A DNA stretch of 59,143 nt from an uncultured Prevotellaceae bacterium (GCA_902774815.1 CACYJV010000021.1:1-59143); one strand, 5' to 3'; positions 7,174-16,408 are shown, numbered from the stretch's first letter. Notes: generated from the sequence alone by a model not told the origin. Numbers and translations are program-made.

Positions 7174-10100
7174 CTACTCCTTTCCGAGTATTATGTTCAC
7201 AAGCTTTGTCACGTCGGCAATGGTAATGCTACCGTCGCCGTTCACGTCGCCAACGTTAGCCTTCTCTTCTTCGACGATGCCACCCTTGAAGATAGCTGTA
7301 GTCCATCCTGCAGCGATGTAAGCATCGCGTTTGCCACGAGGCACGGTGAGAACGCAGTTGGACGCCAATCCATTGATATTAGTACTGGTAATCGTTGGCG
7401 GCTCCTGAATGTGCGAAACAACCGAGGTCAGATTAGGACAATCTTGAATACTATGACTACCGACAGTGGTGAGTCCTTCTGGCAAGACTAGTTTTGTCAA
7501 GCCACTGATTTTGTAGATTGCATAATCACCGAGGGCGGTCACCGTCTCAGGTATAACCGTGTTCTTGCAAGCGGCCACAAGTTTGTTACTTGCGGTCTCA
7601 ATGATACCGTTACAACCCTCGCGTGAATCATAAATTCCGTTGCCTTCATCAACGGAAATTCCGACAAGATTGTTGCAGTTTTGCAACACATAATCATAAA
7701 CCTTTACCAAATTCGCAGGAATATACAATGTAGCCAGTGCGGTATTACCCAATGCACCATAACCCATCGTCAGCCGTCCTTTCTTCGGAAGTGTAATGGA
7801 TGGCAACTTGCTGCAGTTTTGGAAGGCAAGCGTATTGAGCATCTCCATGCTGTCAGGAAGCACGACATTTTCAAGCGACGTACAGTTGTAGAAGGCCCTT
7901 GCCTGGACTTTTACAACGGATTTGGGAAGGACAATGCTCTTCAACGCTGAATCATCACTAAACGCATATGCAGGTATGGTATTCAGGCCCGTAAAGTATT
8001 GCAGTTCGTCGAACGAGGTGATTTCGGCGTTTCCCTTAAACAATTCGCCTAAGTCGGTCACTGCTGCCGCCTCCTCATAAGAGAGCGAGCCATCGCCATT
8101 CACATCCCAGTTGTCCACGCAAATCTGCTTCACGGCATCGTCGGCAAAAGCGATGAGCTCATTGGAAGCCGAATAGCTGATGGACCAAACGGCATCGTCC
8201 AAATCCATGTGCGGGATGTCCCAGATGTAGTAGACATCTTCTATGGTGAAATGACTGCTCACGTCTTCGCCATTGCGCAGAATCAACACTTTCATGCCTT
8301 CCAGAATAGGAATCGTCAGACGTACCTGCGTCAGGTTCTTCTCGGCAATCGTTATCTTGTTAACGCCACTCTCCAACTGCTGTAAGACAGTGTTTTCTTT
8401 GTAGCTCATAGCAACATCGCCTCCCGACATGCCTTCTTGAGTTATGACAACCCAGTCGAAGCTGGTTCGTACGGCATCGTCCTTCTCATAGACGACTGTA
8501 TAGGTAGCCGACTCCTTATCAAGTTCCTTTGAATACTCGTTGTAATTGAATTGGAATTGCGAAGTGACATTCATTCCATCCTTAAAGATTTTCACTCGCT
8601 CGCCATCCTTCACAGTTACGTACATCTGCAAGTCGGTAAGTTCCTCAAAGGGGATGGTCACACGTGAACTGCCATCGTTGAAGTAGTAGTCAAAATCTGT
8701 GTCATGCCAGTAGATCCAGGACTGGTTGTCGCCACCGCCTACTCTCACGAAGTTCAACGTGGCACCCGTTTCAATGGCACTCTCCGGCGGTCCCATCGTG
8801 ACGAGCAATGTATAGTCGCTGCCACTGCCAAACTCCATATAGTCGCCATCCATATCGAAAACGTAGGTACCCGCCGAAGCATCGTAGGTCATGTAGGTAG
8901 AATTGGCTGTATAGTCTTCCCACACCATACCTGGGCGGTCGGTACCTGCTATGGTGCTCTCTGCATGACCCAATAAGAAGTTTTTCAACACATGGCCATG
9001 AGGAGGAGTCATCTCAACACGGAAGCTCCAGCAACCATCGGCTAACGGATCGCCATGATAGTCTTCATCTGGCACTGTCACCATCGTCACTGGGTCCACA
9101 CAGTCGGCCACCACACGCTCTTCCCAAACCTCTTCTCCCTCATGCTGGCTGAAGAGAAAGTTCATACCCTTGAACACCACCTGACCTTCGCCCGTACGCA
9201 TGACGGTCACCATAGGCGGTGCACTTGAATATGTTGGAGGTTCATTCCAAATCAGTTCAACCGACATCGTTGTTTTCGCTGCCACAGGAAGTTTTATGGT
9301 GTAGCGGCTGTTGGCCGAAGTAAAGTTGTTGTAAGTGACGCCATCCATCTTCACGCTGTTCAGCTTTTGCGTATCGAAGGGAACTTTCAGCGTCAGTTCC
9401 CGGCCCTGTCCGCACGTGATTGTCTCCTGAGCTGCATTGAACGAACCATAGCGAGCGAGTCCACTGAGCACATGTTGATAATTCACCGTGCCTGTCTTTT
9501 GTGTGCCATCGGTTTGTTTCTGTCTGATGGTGACTGCGCACTCTTTGTCGGTCGATGCCCATGTATAGACAACGGATTCACTCAGATTCAATTCATCGTA
9601 GTAGGCATAGTTCAGGTTTCCACGCTTTAGGAATTTCAGTTGTACTTCCGTTCCGTTGCGATACAAGTGGGGCACTCGGTTATTATTGTACAAACTGACC
9701 GTAGCATAGTTTCGGCCGCTCTCGAGTTTGCCACTAAGGCAGTTGTTGCCAGAAGCTGTCACCACTGCAGGCAGGTTTTCGGTTCCACTATCGCCGTAGC
9801 TGCCATAATCCTGCAGGTCAACGATCTTCGTCTGCTCATTGTTGACAGTAGCTAGTGTATAGTCGAAGTTGTTGTAGTAAGGATAGACCGCTGCGAAAGC
9901 CGACCAGATGGGGTGCGACTGCCTCAGTTCTGCTATCTGGCTTTCGGTTTTTCCAGATACGTAAACCGTAATGTCATGATTATCTCCGAAATAATAATAG
10001 TAGGTATCATCCATGAACGATACGCCGTCCTTGAACACTATTTCACGTAGGTTAGGACAAGAGAAAGTATTACCTTGTAGGTATTTACCAGCTTTGATAT

Positions 10101-10473
10101 AAACATCATCCGTAAAGACTAGTTTGGTAATACTCGAATTGGAAATCCCGGATGAAAAATCACCCGTAACTGGATTATAGGAAACACCATCAACGTAGTA
10201 TTTTGTGTCATTTTTCATAACATAAGAGGGAATGACCACCTCGGACTCGCTTGAAACAATAGCCTTAACGTATGCATAGTAGAATGTCCCCCAAAAATTA
10301 CCTTCGTAGCACTCATAGACTACATCGTTGACATTTACAGTACCTACGTAGGTAAAAATGCTGTTATCGCTCCATGCGACTCCCGTACTCATGAAAAGCA
10401 AGGCAGCCGAGAAAACAAATCGGTGCAACGCCGACGAAGCGATGCGACTGAAATACTGTAACTTTTTCATCAT
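7174..10473 (-). CDS. BspA-like leucine-rich-repeat surface protein with dockerin-like C-terminus
   Basis: The product is 1099 residues. It has an N-terminal signal peptide (MMKKLQ...FVFSAALLFMSTGVAWSD). The first 750 residues are beta-rich with little recognisable homology, apart from early LRR-like text (SSITKLVFTDDVYIKAGKYL). Around residues 785-805 a calcium-loop motif DVNGDGSLSYEEA precedes a run of BspA-type (LRR_5) repeats (LKSIVLPKSVVKVQARAFYNCTSL and following, about 830-1050). The last 28 residues are a single dockerin-type loop, GDVNGDGSITIADVTKLVN. BspA-like proteins of Prevotella and relatives bind host proteins or other cells. Only half a dockerin is present and no cohesin partner is in the window, so cellulosome-type assembly is not supported. 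A perfect promoter lies at 10664-10695, leaving a long leader of about 185 bases. Confidence 0.85.
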   Translation of the reverse strand: MMKKLQYFSRIASSALHRFVFSAALLFMSTGVAWSDNSIFTYVGTVNVNDVVYECYEGNFWGTFYYAYVKAIVSSESEVVIPSYVMKNDTKYYVDGVSYNPVTGDFSSGISNSSITKLVFTDDVYIKAGKYLQGNTFSCPNLREIVFKDGVSFMDDTYYYYFGDNHDITVYVSGKTESQIAELRQSHPIWSAFAAVYPYYNNFDYTLATVNNEQTKIVDLQDYGSYGDSGTENLPAVVTASGNNCLSGKLESGRNYATVSLYNNNRVPHLYRNGTEVQLKFLKRGNLNYAYYDELNLSESVVYTWASTDKECAVTIRQKQTDGTQKTGTVNYQHVLSGLARYGSFNAAQETITCGQGRELTLKVPFDTQKLNSVKMDGVTYNNFTSANSRYTIKLPVAAKTTMSVELIWNEPPTYSSAPPMVTVMRTGEGQVVFKGMNFLFSQHEGEEVWEERVVADCVDPVTMVTVPDEDYHGDPLADGCWSFRVEMTPPHGHVLKNFLLGHAESTIAGTDRPGMVWEDYTANSTYMTYDASAGTYVFDMDGDYMEFGSGSDYTLLVTMGPPESAIETGATLNFVRVGGGDNQSWIYWHDTDFDYYFNDGSSRVTIPFEELTDLQMYVTVKDGERVKIFKDGMNVTSQFQFNYNEYSKELDKESATYTVVYEKDDAVRTSFDWVVITQEGMSGGDVAMSYKENTVLQQLESGVNKITIAEKNLTQVRLTIPILEGMKVLILRNGEDVSSHFTIEDVYYIWDIPHMDLDDAVWSISYSASNELIAFADDAVKQICVDNWDVNGDGSLSYEEAAAVTDLGELFKGNAEITSFDELQYFTGLNTIPAYAFSDDSALKSIVLPKSVVKVQARAFYNCTSLENVVLPDSMEMLNTLAFQNCSKLPSITLPKKGRLTMGYGALGNTALATLYIPANLVKVYDYVLQNCNNLVGISVDEGNGIYDSREGCNGIIETASNKLVAACKNTVIPETVTALGDYAIYKISGLTKLVLPEGLTTVGSHSIQDCPNLTSVVSHIQEPPTITSTNINGLASNCVLTVPRGKRDAYIAAGWTTAIFKGGIVEEEKANVGDVNGDGSITIADVTKLVNIILGKE

Positions 10474-10501
10474 GTTTCTAATTGTTTTGTCAGGTTAAAA
10501 T

Positions 10502-10528
10502 AGCCGCCCCGATGGCGGAGTTTTTTTA
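10502..10528. other. Stem-loop in the BspA-like leader
   Basis: CCGCC-CCGAT-GGCGG is followed by AGTTTTTTTA on the plus strand. It lies 30-55 bases before the BspA-like start on the minus strand. It could be a terminator for plus-strand readthrough or, on the minus-strand leader, a structure near the ribosome-loading site. Confidence 0.5.
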
Positions 10529-10663
10529 GGTCGTATCATCTGGCAAAATAGCCAGCGTGAGAGGGTTACTGGCACCTGCGGCACCGTTATGTTTTAGCAA
10601 TGATGCAACTTCACAGTAAAAAAAACATCTCTACAAAGAAGTATTCTTCGTTCATTCTTGCTG

Positions 10664-10695
10664 CAAATATAACGAAAAATACTAAAACAAACAAA
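10664..10695 (-). promoter_or_regulatory. Promoter of the BspA-like gene
   Basis: On the minus strand TTTG (10695-10692) is followed after 20 bases by TATATTTG (10671-10664). The predicted transcript start near 10660 gives a leader of about 185 bases, much longer than its neighbours' 25-50. Confidence 0.78.
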
Positions 10696-10724
10696 TAATT
10701 GCAAGGAAAATTCCCCTTTTTTGC

Positions 10725-10732
10725 TATCTTTG
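10725..10732 (+). promoter_or_regulatory. -7 element of the HI0933-type flavoprotein gene
   Basis: TATCTTTG is a perfect -7 box 26 bases before the ATG at 10759. No good TTTG lies at the right distance upstream (only ATTG at 10698-10701), so the promoter may be weaker or activator-dependent. Confidence 0.5.
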
Positions 10733-10758
10733 CAGCAAGAACAAAGAACGTAAAAACA

Positions 10759-12015
10759 ATGAAGACAGCTATCATAGGAGGCGGAGCAGCTGGGTTCTTC
10801 CTTGCCGTGAACCTGAAAGAGATGATGCCAGAGATGGAAGTTACCATCTTTGAGCAGGGACAACGCGTGCTGCGCAAGGTGGCCGTTTCGGGTGGTGGCC
10901 GTTGCAATTGCACGAACTCGTTTGCAGGCGTGGGCGACCTGAGCGAAGTCTATCCGCGTGGACATCGGCTGATGCAGCGTCTTTTCAAGGAGTTTGACTA
11001 CCGCGATGCCTACCAATGGTTCGAGCGGCATGGCGTGCCATTAGTCACACAGACTGACGACTGCGTATTTCCCGCCTCACAGGATGCGCAAAGCATCGTG
11101 GGCTGTCTGCTCGGAAATGCTCGCCGACTGGGTGTGGAGATTCTGACGGGACGGAAAATCACATCGCTTGACGAACTCAACGGTTACGACTTCGTGGCTG
11201 TGACAACCGGAGGAGTACCCACCCCTACCCTCCCCAAGGGAGGGAATATAAATAGCCTCAGCAGTAGTGCTTTTGATGGAAAGAGTATTCAAGCCCCACT
11301 CCCTTCGGGAGGGGATGAGGGCGAGTTCGTCCCTTCCTGCCCTTCTCTCTTTTCCTTCCGCATCGACGATGAGCGACTGCATACGCTGATGGGAATCGTG
11401 ACTGAAGCCACTGCCATGATTCCCGGCACGAAACTTAGAGCCTGTGGGCCGTTGCTCATTACGCACTGGGGAATGAGCGGACCCGCCATATTGCGACTAT
11501 CCAGCTATGGGGCTCGACTACTTCACGACAACCAATACCGGCTGCCACTGAGCGTAAACTGGACGAACGCTAAGCCCGACGAGGTGCTGACCGAACTGCA
11601 GACCATCGCAGCCACACATCCACAGAAACTGATTACGAACATACGCCCCTACGGACTGACGAGCCGCCTGTGGGAGTATATCACCAAGAAAGCATTGGGT
11701 GGCCGTTCGGAAGGCAAATGGCTGAGCCTCAACAAGAAAGAGATGAACCGTTTGAGCAATGTGCTGACCAACGACGAATACCAGATAGCTGGCCGCGCAC
11801 CGTTCAAAGATGAGTTCGTGACATGTGGCGGCGTGTCGCTGAAAAGCATCAACCCAACGACATTGGAATGCAAAACTCGCCCTGGACTTTATTTTGCCGG
11901 CGAGGTTCTCGACATCGATGGCGTGACGGGTGGCTTCAATTTCCAGGCTGCTTGGACCACCGCTTACGTCGTGGCAAAAAGCATTGAGAAGAGATGTGAA
12001 CACACTTCCACCTGA
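10759..12015 (+). CDS. HI0933-family NAD(P)/FAD-dependent oxidoreductase
   Basis: The product is 418 residues from the ATG at 10759 (MKTAIIGGGAAG); the longer upstream frame overlaps the promoter. The N-terminal GGGAAGFFLA dinucleotide-binding loop, the RKVAVSGGGRCNCTN signature (about 40-55), LRACGPLLITHWGMSGPAIL (about 236-255), and the C-terminal CGGVSLKSI and YFAGEVLDIDGVTGGFNFQ define the HI0933/YhiN flavoprotein family, whose physiological substrate is generally unknown. Residues 153-193, between TTGG and CPSLFSFRI, are replaced and expanded by two copies of the polypyrimidine palindromic repeat (VPTPTLPKGG and APLPSGGDEGE). In relatives this stretch is a shorter, conserved GF-W-LGH segment, so the affinity of the NAD(P)/FAD site may be affected. 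Confidence 0.85.
   Translation: MKTAIIGGGAAGFFLAVNLKEMMPEMEVTIFEQGQRVLRKVAVSGGGRCNCTNSFAGVGDLSEVYPRGHRLMQRLFKEFDYRDAYQWFERHGVPLVTQTDDCVFPASQDAQSIVGCLLGNARRLGVEILTGRKITSLDELNGYDFVAVTTGGVPTPTLPKGGNINSLSSSAFDGKSIQAPLPSGGDEGEFVPSCPSLFSFRIDDERLHTLMGIVTEATAMIPGTKLRACGPLLITHWGMSGPAILRLSSYGARLLHDNQYRLPLSVNWTNAKPDEVLTELQTIAATHPQKLITNIRPYGLTSRLWEYITKKALGGRSEGKWLSLNKKEMNRLSNVLTNDEYQIAGRAPFKDEFVTCGGVSLKSINPTTLECKTRPGLYFAGEVLDIDGVTGGFNFQAAWTTAYVVAKSIEKRCEHTST
11213..11332. repeat. Palindromic repeat family C, two copies in frame inside the flavoprotein gene
   Basis: CACCCCTACCCTCCCCAAGG-GAGGG (11218-11245) and CCCACTCCCTTCGGGAGGGG (11295-11314) are typical intergenic units. They flank about 50 bases of unrelated DNA, and the whole block is open in the gene's frame. 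Confidence 0.8.
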
Positions 12016-12096
12016 TCATTATATAAAATAATCGGAATGTACCTCCTTTCTGGAGAGTAGTGACACAGATTCACGGTCAACACCTAAATATAATTC

Positions 12097-12125
12097 GGGA
12101 CACCAGCCACGGTGGTTGGTGTCCC
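12097..12125. terminator. Long-stem hairpin between convergent genes
   Basis: GGGACACCAGCCAC pairs with GTGGTTGGTGTCCC (14 pairs, one G-T, almost no loop). It lies between the flavoprotein and glmM stops. There is no U-tract on either side, so it may act as a bidirectional terminator typical of AT-poor Bacteroidota DNA or as an RNA-end protector. Confidence 0.6.
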
Positions 12126-12155
12126 GAACTGTTATGCGCTATGCTGATGTAAGAA

Positions 12156-13556
12156 TTACTGCATGTCGTACACAACTTGCATCAGCTTTTTGCCGATGGC
12201 ATCGGCCTCTTCGGCTGTTGGAGCCTCGCTGTAGACGCGGATGATAGGCTCGGTGTTCGACTTGCGCAGGTGTACCCAACGGTCGGCAAAGTCTATCTTC
12301 ACGCCGTCGATATCGTTCACGCTTTCTACACCTTCGGCTGTTGCAGGATTATAGAGTTCCTTCACCTTTGCGAGAATCGCATCGACATTCGTCGTCGGCT
12401 GCAGGTCGATACGATTTTTGGCCATGAAGTAACAGGGATAAGTCTTGCGGAGTTCACTGACCTTGCAACCCTTCTGCGCCAGTTGTGTCAGGAACAGGGC
12501 AATGCCCACGAGAGCATCACGGCCATAATGGCTGGCAGGATAGATGACACCACCATTTCCTTCGCCGCCGATGACTGCTCCCACCTGCTTCATGAGCGTG
12601 GTGACATTGACTTCGCCAACGGCCGAGGCACAATACTTACCACCATGCTTTTCGGTGACGTCGCGCAAGGCACGTGTCGACGAAAGGTTTGAAACCGTGT
12701 CGCCAGGCGTGTGGGTAAGCACATAATCGGCAACTGAGACGAGGGTGTACTCCTCGCCAAACATCTCACCATCTTCCTGAATGAAGGCCAGACGATCGAC
12801 ATCGGGATCGACAACGATGCCAAGATCGTAGCCACCCTTCTTCAACTCGTCCATGATGCCACCGAGGTTCTGCTTCAGTGGTTCGGGATTGTGAGCAAAG
12901 TCGCCGTTGGGCTCGGCATTGAGGAACTTGGCCTCGACACCCAACGCCTTCAGCAACTCGGGAAGAATGACACCGCCAACGCTATTGATACTATCGACAA
13001 CGACGTGGAAACCAGCATTGCGTACGGCTTCAGCATCGACGAGTTCGAGCCCAAGCACACTCTCAATATGGCGACGATCCATCGTATTGTCCTCGCAGTA
13101 GTGACCGATATGATCAACATCAGCATAGTCGAAATCTTCGGCTTCAGCAATGCTGAGCACCTGCTCGCCCTCGATCTTGTTGAGGAACTCGCCCTCGCAG
13201 TTGAGCAGCTTCAAGGCATTCCACTGACGTGGGTTATGGGAGGCTGTGATGATGATACCGCCATCGGCCTCAAGCCAGCGCACTGCCAGCTCGGTGGTTG
13301 GTGTGGTAGCAAGGCCAATGTTTACGACATCGTAGCCCATACCCATGAGGGTTCCACAGACGACGTTCTTCACCATCTCACCTGAGATGCGTGCGTCGCG
13401 ACCAACGACGATGCGGTTGTTATTTGACTTGCCCGCACGACGAATAAGCGTCGCATAGGCCGATGTGAACTTAACGATGTCGAGCGGGTTCAGCGTATCG
13501 CCCGCACGTCCGCCGATAGTGCCGCGGATGCCTGAAATTGACTTGATTAAGGTCAT
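12156..13556 (-). CDS. glmM: Phosphoglucosamine mutase
   Basis: The product is 466 residues of the alpha-D-phosphohexomutase superfamily, about the usual length for Bacteroidota GlmM. It interconverts glucosamine-6-phosphate and glucosamine-1-phosphate for UDP-GlcNAc and so for peptidoglycan and LPS. The catalytic serine lies in TASHNP (S106), the Mg-binding loop is DPDVDR (250-255), the sugar-binding loop is GEGNGG (about 334) and the phosphate-binding loop RKSNTEPIIRVYSEAP lies near the C-terminus. A hexomutase with another sugar specificity cannot be excluded. It is the last gene of a minus-strand operon headed by a nucleotidyltransferase gene, consistent with nucleotide-sugar synthesis. 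Confidence 0.88.
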   Translation of the reverse strand: MTLIKSISGIRGTIGGRAGDTLNPLDIVKFTSAYATLIRRAGKSNNNRIVVGRDARISGEMVKNVVCGTLMGMGYDVVNIGLATTPTTELAVRWLEADGGIIITASHNPRQWNALKLLNCEGEFLNKIEGEQVLSIAEAEDFDYADVDHIGHYCEDNTMDRRHIESVLGLELVDAEAVRNAGFHVVVDSINSVGGVILPELLKALGVEAKFLNAEPNGDFAHNPEPLKQNLGGIMDELKKGGYDLGIVVDPDVDRLAFIQEDGEMFGEEYTLVSVADYVLTHTPGDTVSNLSSTRALRDVTEKHGGKYCASAVGEVNVTTLMKQVGAVIGGEGNGGVIYPASHYGRDALVGIALFLTQLAQKGCKVSELRKTYPCYFMAKNRIDLQPTTNVDAILAKVKELYNPATAEGVESVNDIDGVKIDFADRWVHLRKSNTEPIIRVYSEAPTAEEADAIGKKLMQVVYDMQ

Positions 13557-13558
13557 TA

Positions 13559-13622
13559 TGATTTACGATTTACGGATTTACGACTTACGATTTTCGATTT
13601 ACGATTTACGGATTTACGACTT
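13559..13622. repeat. TTTACGA/TTTACGGA simple repeat array
   Basis: About eight imperfect 7-9-base units (GATTTACGA, GGATTTACGA) fill the gap between the DUF4827 and glmM genes. This is the same motif as at 4998-5100 and 55160-55296. Confidence 0.85.
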
Positions 13623-13630
13623 AATCATTC

Positions 13631-14299
13631 CTATCTTCCTCGTTCGAACGTTATCTCGTAGTAGAAGGGAACGACATTGCGCGAGGCCGCCAGATTTCCC
13701 TGATCGTGAGGCACAATGAGGCGAACTTTGGCAATCTCATCGTCTGCCTTCGAGGGACGTCCCAACTTGATGTATGAGAACGGCACCAGCCATCCTTGCG
13801 GTACCACCTGACTCTGGTAATTCTGGTACATCAGACTGGTCAGGTCGAAGATGCCATTGAAGGTGCCCTGAGTGTTGGTAACAATCATTTTCTCGACAAT
13901 CAGGTCAGGATTAGTGACGGTGCCATCGTTGCGATAAATGGGCGAGATATTGGTGAGGGTGACTGAGTCGGCACCCAACATCAAATTGCTCTCCACAAAA
14001 CGGCAAAGCACGGTGGCAGTCTCGCCATCGCGTAGCACCTCGCCACAGCCTTGCCGCACAATCTGCATATAGATGCCCGTGTTGTCAAACAAGACAAACT
14101 CGTTGCGCTTGAGGTCGGTGGTGTAGTTTTGTGCCTTGAAAGTTTCTTCGCTGATGACGTTGATGCCATCCTCGACCAAGAACTTATTGATGGCCGTAAG
14201 CTCACGTTCTTTCTGTTCAGCATAAGTCTCGGTGTGGTGACAGGAGGCAAATGCTAACATCAGCATGGCCAGTAGGGCCAACGAAAGTAGTTTTTTCAT
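13631..14299 (-). CDS. DUF4827 family lipoprotein
   Basis: The product is 222 residues. A lipoprotein signal peptide is evident (MKKLLSLALLAMLMLAFASC, lipidated Cys at 20). The rest (YAEQKERELTAINKFLVEDGINVI..., GIYMQIVRQGCGEVLRDGETATVLCRFVE, VPQGWLVPFSYIKLGRPSKADDEIAKVRLIVPHDQG) matches DUF4827. This Bacteroidales family has an FKBP-like fold outline but lacks obvious catalytic residues. It lies 41 bases after the DHH phosphoesterase gene and 74 before glmM, in the same operon. Function unknown; an envelope location is supported by the lipobox. Confidence 0.82.
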   Translation of the reverse strand: MKKLLSLALLAMLMLAFASCHHTETYAEQKERELTAINKFLVEDGINVISEETFKAQNYTTDLKRNEFVLFDNTGIYMQIVRQGCGEVLRDGETATVLCRFVESNLMLGADSVTLTNISPIYRNDGTVTNPDLIVEKMIVTNTQGTFNGIFDLTSLMYQNYQSQVVPQGWLVPFSYIKLGRPSKADDEIAKVRLIVPHDQGNLAASRNVVPFYYEITFERGR

Positions 14300-14340
14300 T
14301 GTTGTTATATTTAATTAAGGGCATACGAATGCCCAGTATA

Positions 14341-15366
14341 TTAGGGTCGGAACTCCATGATGGCATTACGTGTGATGCGCTCTGCCTCCTCCAATGAGCA
14401 GAAAAGCCGACCGCCACTTGCATTGAGATGGCCACCACCATTGAAGTAGGTTTCGGCCATACGGTTGCAAGGGAAGTCATCGACTGAACGCAAGCTCACC
14501 CACACGAGGTTAGGCTTGCGGTCGTCCTCGCGAAGCGATATCGACAATTTCATGCCCTTGATGCGAAGGGGTTCGTTCACCAGCCCCTCGGCATCGCCGC
14601 GGATGAAATGGAAGTCGTGCAACTCTTTTCGTGAAATAGAGAAGAACGAGGCATGCTGCTCTTCAAAGACATTCAGCTTGTTGCACATGACGAATCCACG
14701 CATCCTAATGGCCCAATGGGAGTAGTTGTTGTAAACCTTCCGATAAATCTTGTCCTTGTCGATATGCTTTGTCAGCAACTGGCAGATAATGAAGAAGATA
14801 TCGGCCCGCGAGGAGTTGAACGTAAAGCCACCTGTGTCGGTCATCATGCCGCAATAGATGGCCACGGCCCACGACTTCGGCATAGCCTCAAAGGCTCCGA
14901 ACTGCCAGACAATGCGGAAAACGAGCTCACTGGTGGAACTGAGATCTGGATGTGACAGTGTGAGCGCCGTATCCATGTTTGGATTGAGGTGATGGTCGAT
15001 CATCACCTTTTGGGCTGGCGATGATTCCAGCACCTCTTGCATCTGGTCGACGCGGCTGGCTTCATTGAAGTCCAGACAGAACACAAGGTCAGCCGTGCGC
15101 AGCAGGAGGTCGCCCTCCTCCGTATGCTTGTCGTAGCGAACCACCTTCTCGGTGTTGGGCAGCCATTGCAGGAAATCTGGATAGGCATCGGGCACCAGCA
15201 CGACGGATTCCTTTCCGAGGGAACGTAGGTAGTCAGCCCATGCCAACGACGATCCCAACGCGTCACCATCCGGCGACTTATGGCAGGTTATGACAATATG
15301 CGAGGAAGCTGCTATCAGGTCTTGCAAGACAGCAGCCTCCTGCGATGAGAGGATGTCAACGAGCAT
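14341..15366 (-). CDS. DHH-family phosphoesterase (NrnA-like)
   Basis: The product is 341 residues. DHH motifs are present: HKSPDGDALGSSLAW (His/Asp metal ligands, about 31-45), DLVFCLDFNEASR (about 94-106), MIDHHLNP (the DHH core, about 122-129), MTDTGGF (about 176-182), and the DHHA1 glycine-rich GGGHLNASGG near the C-terminus. NrnA-type enzymes degrade very short RNAs and 3'-phosphoadenosine-5'-phosphate. Its ATG shares one base with the stop of the upstream nucleotidyltransferase gene (TGATG), which indicates translational coupling. Confidence 0.88.
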   Translation of the reverse strand: MLVDILSSQEAAVLQDLIAASSHIVITCHKSPDGDALGSSLAWADYLRSLGKESVVLVPDAYPDFLQWLPNTEKVVRYDKHTEEGDLLLRTADLVFCLDFNEASRVDQMQEVLESSPAQKVMIDHHLNPNMDTALTLSHPDLSSTSELVFRIVWQFGAFEAMPKSWAVAIYCGMMTDTGGFTFNSSRADIFFIICQLLTKHIDKDKIYRKVYNNYSHWAIRMRGFVMCNKLNVFEEQHASFFSISRKELHDFHFIRGDAEGLVNEPLRIKGMKLSISLREDDRKPNLVWVSLRSVDDFPCNRMAETYFNGGGHLNASGGRLFCSLEEAERITRNAIMEFRP

Positions 15367-16286
15367 CAGAACAGTTTGTTGGGATAGATGCCTTCGTCGA
15401 CGAGTTTCTGAATGCGCTCCACGGTGGCTTCACGGTCGGCAGCGTAGGTGACACCGAACCACTTCGACGTGGTGTCAAGTACCTCGACGGTGGACGTGCC
15501 ATCGTTGATGAGCTTGCTGACCATGAGCGGGATGAAGAACTCAGCCTTCAGGTTCTCGATGTTCTTCGGGTCGGCGAGGAACTCCTTGAAGTAAGCCTCG
15601 GAGTGAGCGAAGTAGTCGGGAGTGAAGCCCCACATGTTCATTGAAACAGGCACGTTCTCCTCCAGCGGCTGCCACTCACCCTGCTCGTCCTTGAAGCAGA
15701 TGGCGTTGTCCTTGTCGGCCTGACGCATAATCTCTGTGCGCTCAACAACCTCTACGAGGTGGTGGTTGTCGTCGAATTCGCATACACCACGTGCCACGGA
15801 ACCATTCTCGCTAAGCGTATTGCAGCAGCGGAAGCCCACCATGGCATACTTATTCTGGCTACCTTCAGGAAGTTCGCTGAGGAACTTGCCAATCTGCATG
15901 AAGGCATCGCGGCCATAGAAGTCATCGCAGTTGATGACGCAGAACGGCTCGTTGATGACGTCCTTGCCCATGAGTACAGCATGATTGGTTCCCCATGGCT
16001 TCACGCGTCCTTCAGGTACGCTGAATCCCTCGGGCAGTGCATCGAGCGATTGGAAGCAGAGTTCGCAGGGAACCTGACCTTCATACTTCGAGAGAATCTG
16101 AGTACGGAACTGCTCCTCGAAGTCCTTGCGGATAACCCAGACGATGCGGCCAAAGCCAGCCTGGATGGCGTCGTAGATGCTATAGTCCATGATGGTTTCA
16201 CCATTGGGGCCCAGCCCGTCAAGCTGTTTCAGACCACCGTAGCGGCTGCCCATGCCGGCAGCAAGCAGAAACAATGTAGGTTTCAT
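15366..16286 (-). CDS. Sugar-phosphate nucleotidyltransferase
   Basis: The product is 306 residues from the ATG at 16286; the frame extends further upstream but crosses the promoter. The N-terminal LLAAGMGSRYGGLKQ is the nucleotide-binding signature of GalU/RmlA-type enzymes, followed by GETIMDYSIYDAI, a KPWGTNHAVLMGKD segment and INCDDFYG (metal-binding Asp). The C-terminal part (VEVLDTTSKWFGVTYAADREAT) is typical of a Bacteroidota family annotated only as nucleotidyltransferase. It should make a nucleoside diphospho-sugar, but the sugar is not evident. It is the first gene of the operon with the DHH phosphoesterase, DUF4827 and glmM. Confidence 0.83.
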   Translation of the reverse strand: MKPTLFLLAAGMGSRYGGLKQLDGLGPNGETIMDYSIYDAIQAGFGRIVWVIRKDFEEQFRTQILSKYEGQVPCELCFQSLDALPEGFSVPEGRVKPWGTNHAVLMGKDVINEPFCVINCDDFYGRDAFMQIGKFLSELPEGSQNKYAMVGFRCCNTLSENGSVARGVCEFDDNHHLVEVVERTEIMRQADKDNAICFKDEQGEWQPLEENVPVSMNMWGFTPDYFAHSEAYFKEFLADPKNIENLKAEFFIPLMVSKLINDGTSTVEVLDTTSKWFGVTYAADREATVERIQKLVDEGIYPNKLF

Positions 16287-16376
16287 GATGTTTTTTCTTT
16301 TAATTGTTATTGTATTGTATTTATATAAATCGTATGATGACGTGACTATTGACAGTAGAATTCTGAAATCGTGATG

Positions 16377-16408
16377 CAAAGATAATGCTTTTTTCGCGAA
16401 CCGACAAA
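16377..16408 (-). promoter_or_regulatory. Promoter of the nucleotidyltransferase-DHH-DUF4827-glmM operon
   Basis: On the minus strand TTTG (16408-16405), 20 bases, TATCTTTG (16384-16377) is a perfect consensus. The leader is about 85 bases. Confidence 0.85.

Noticed and set aside
10502-10528. Riboswitch in the BspA-like leader
   Set aside because: Only one simple stem-loop is visible and no known riboswitch core is recognisable.
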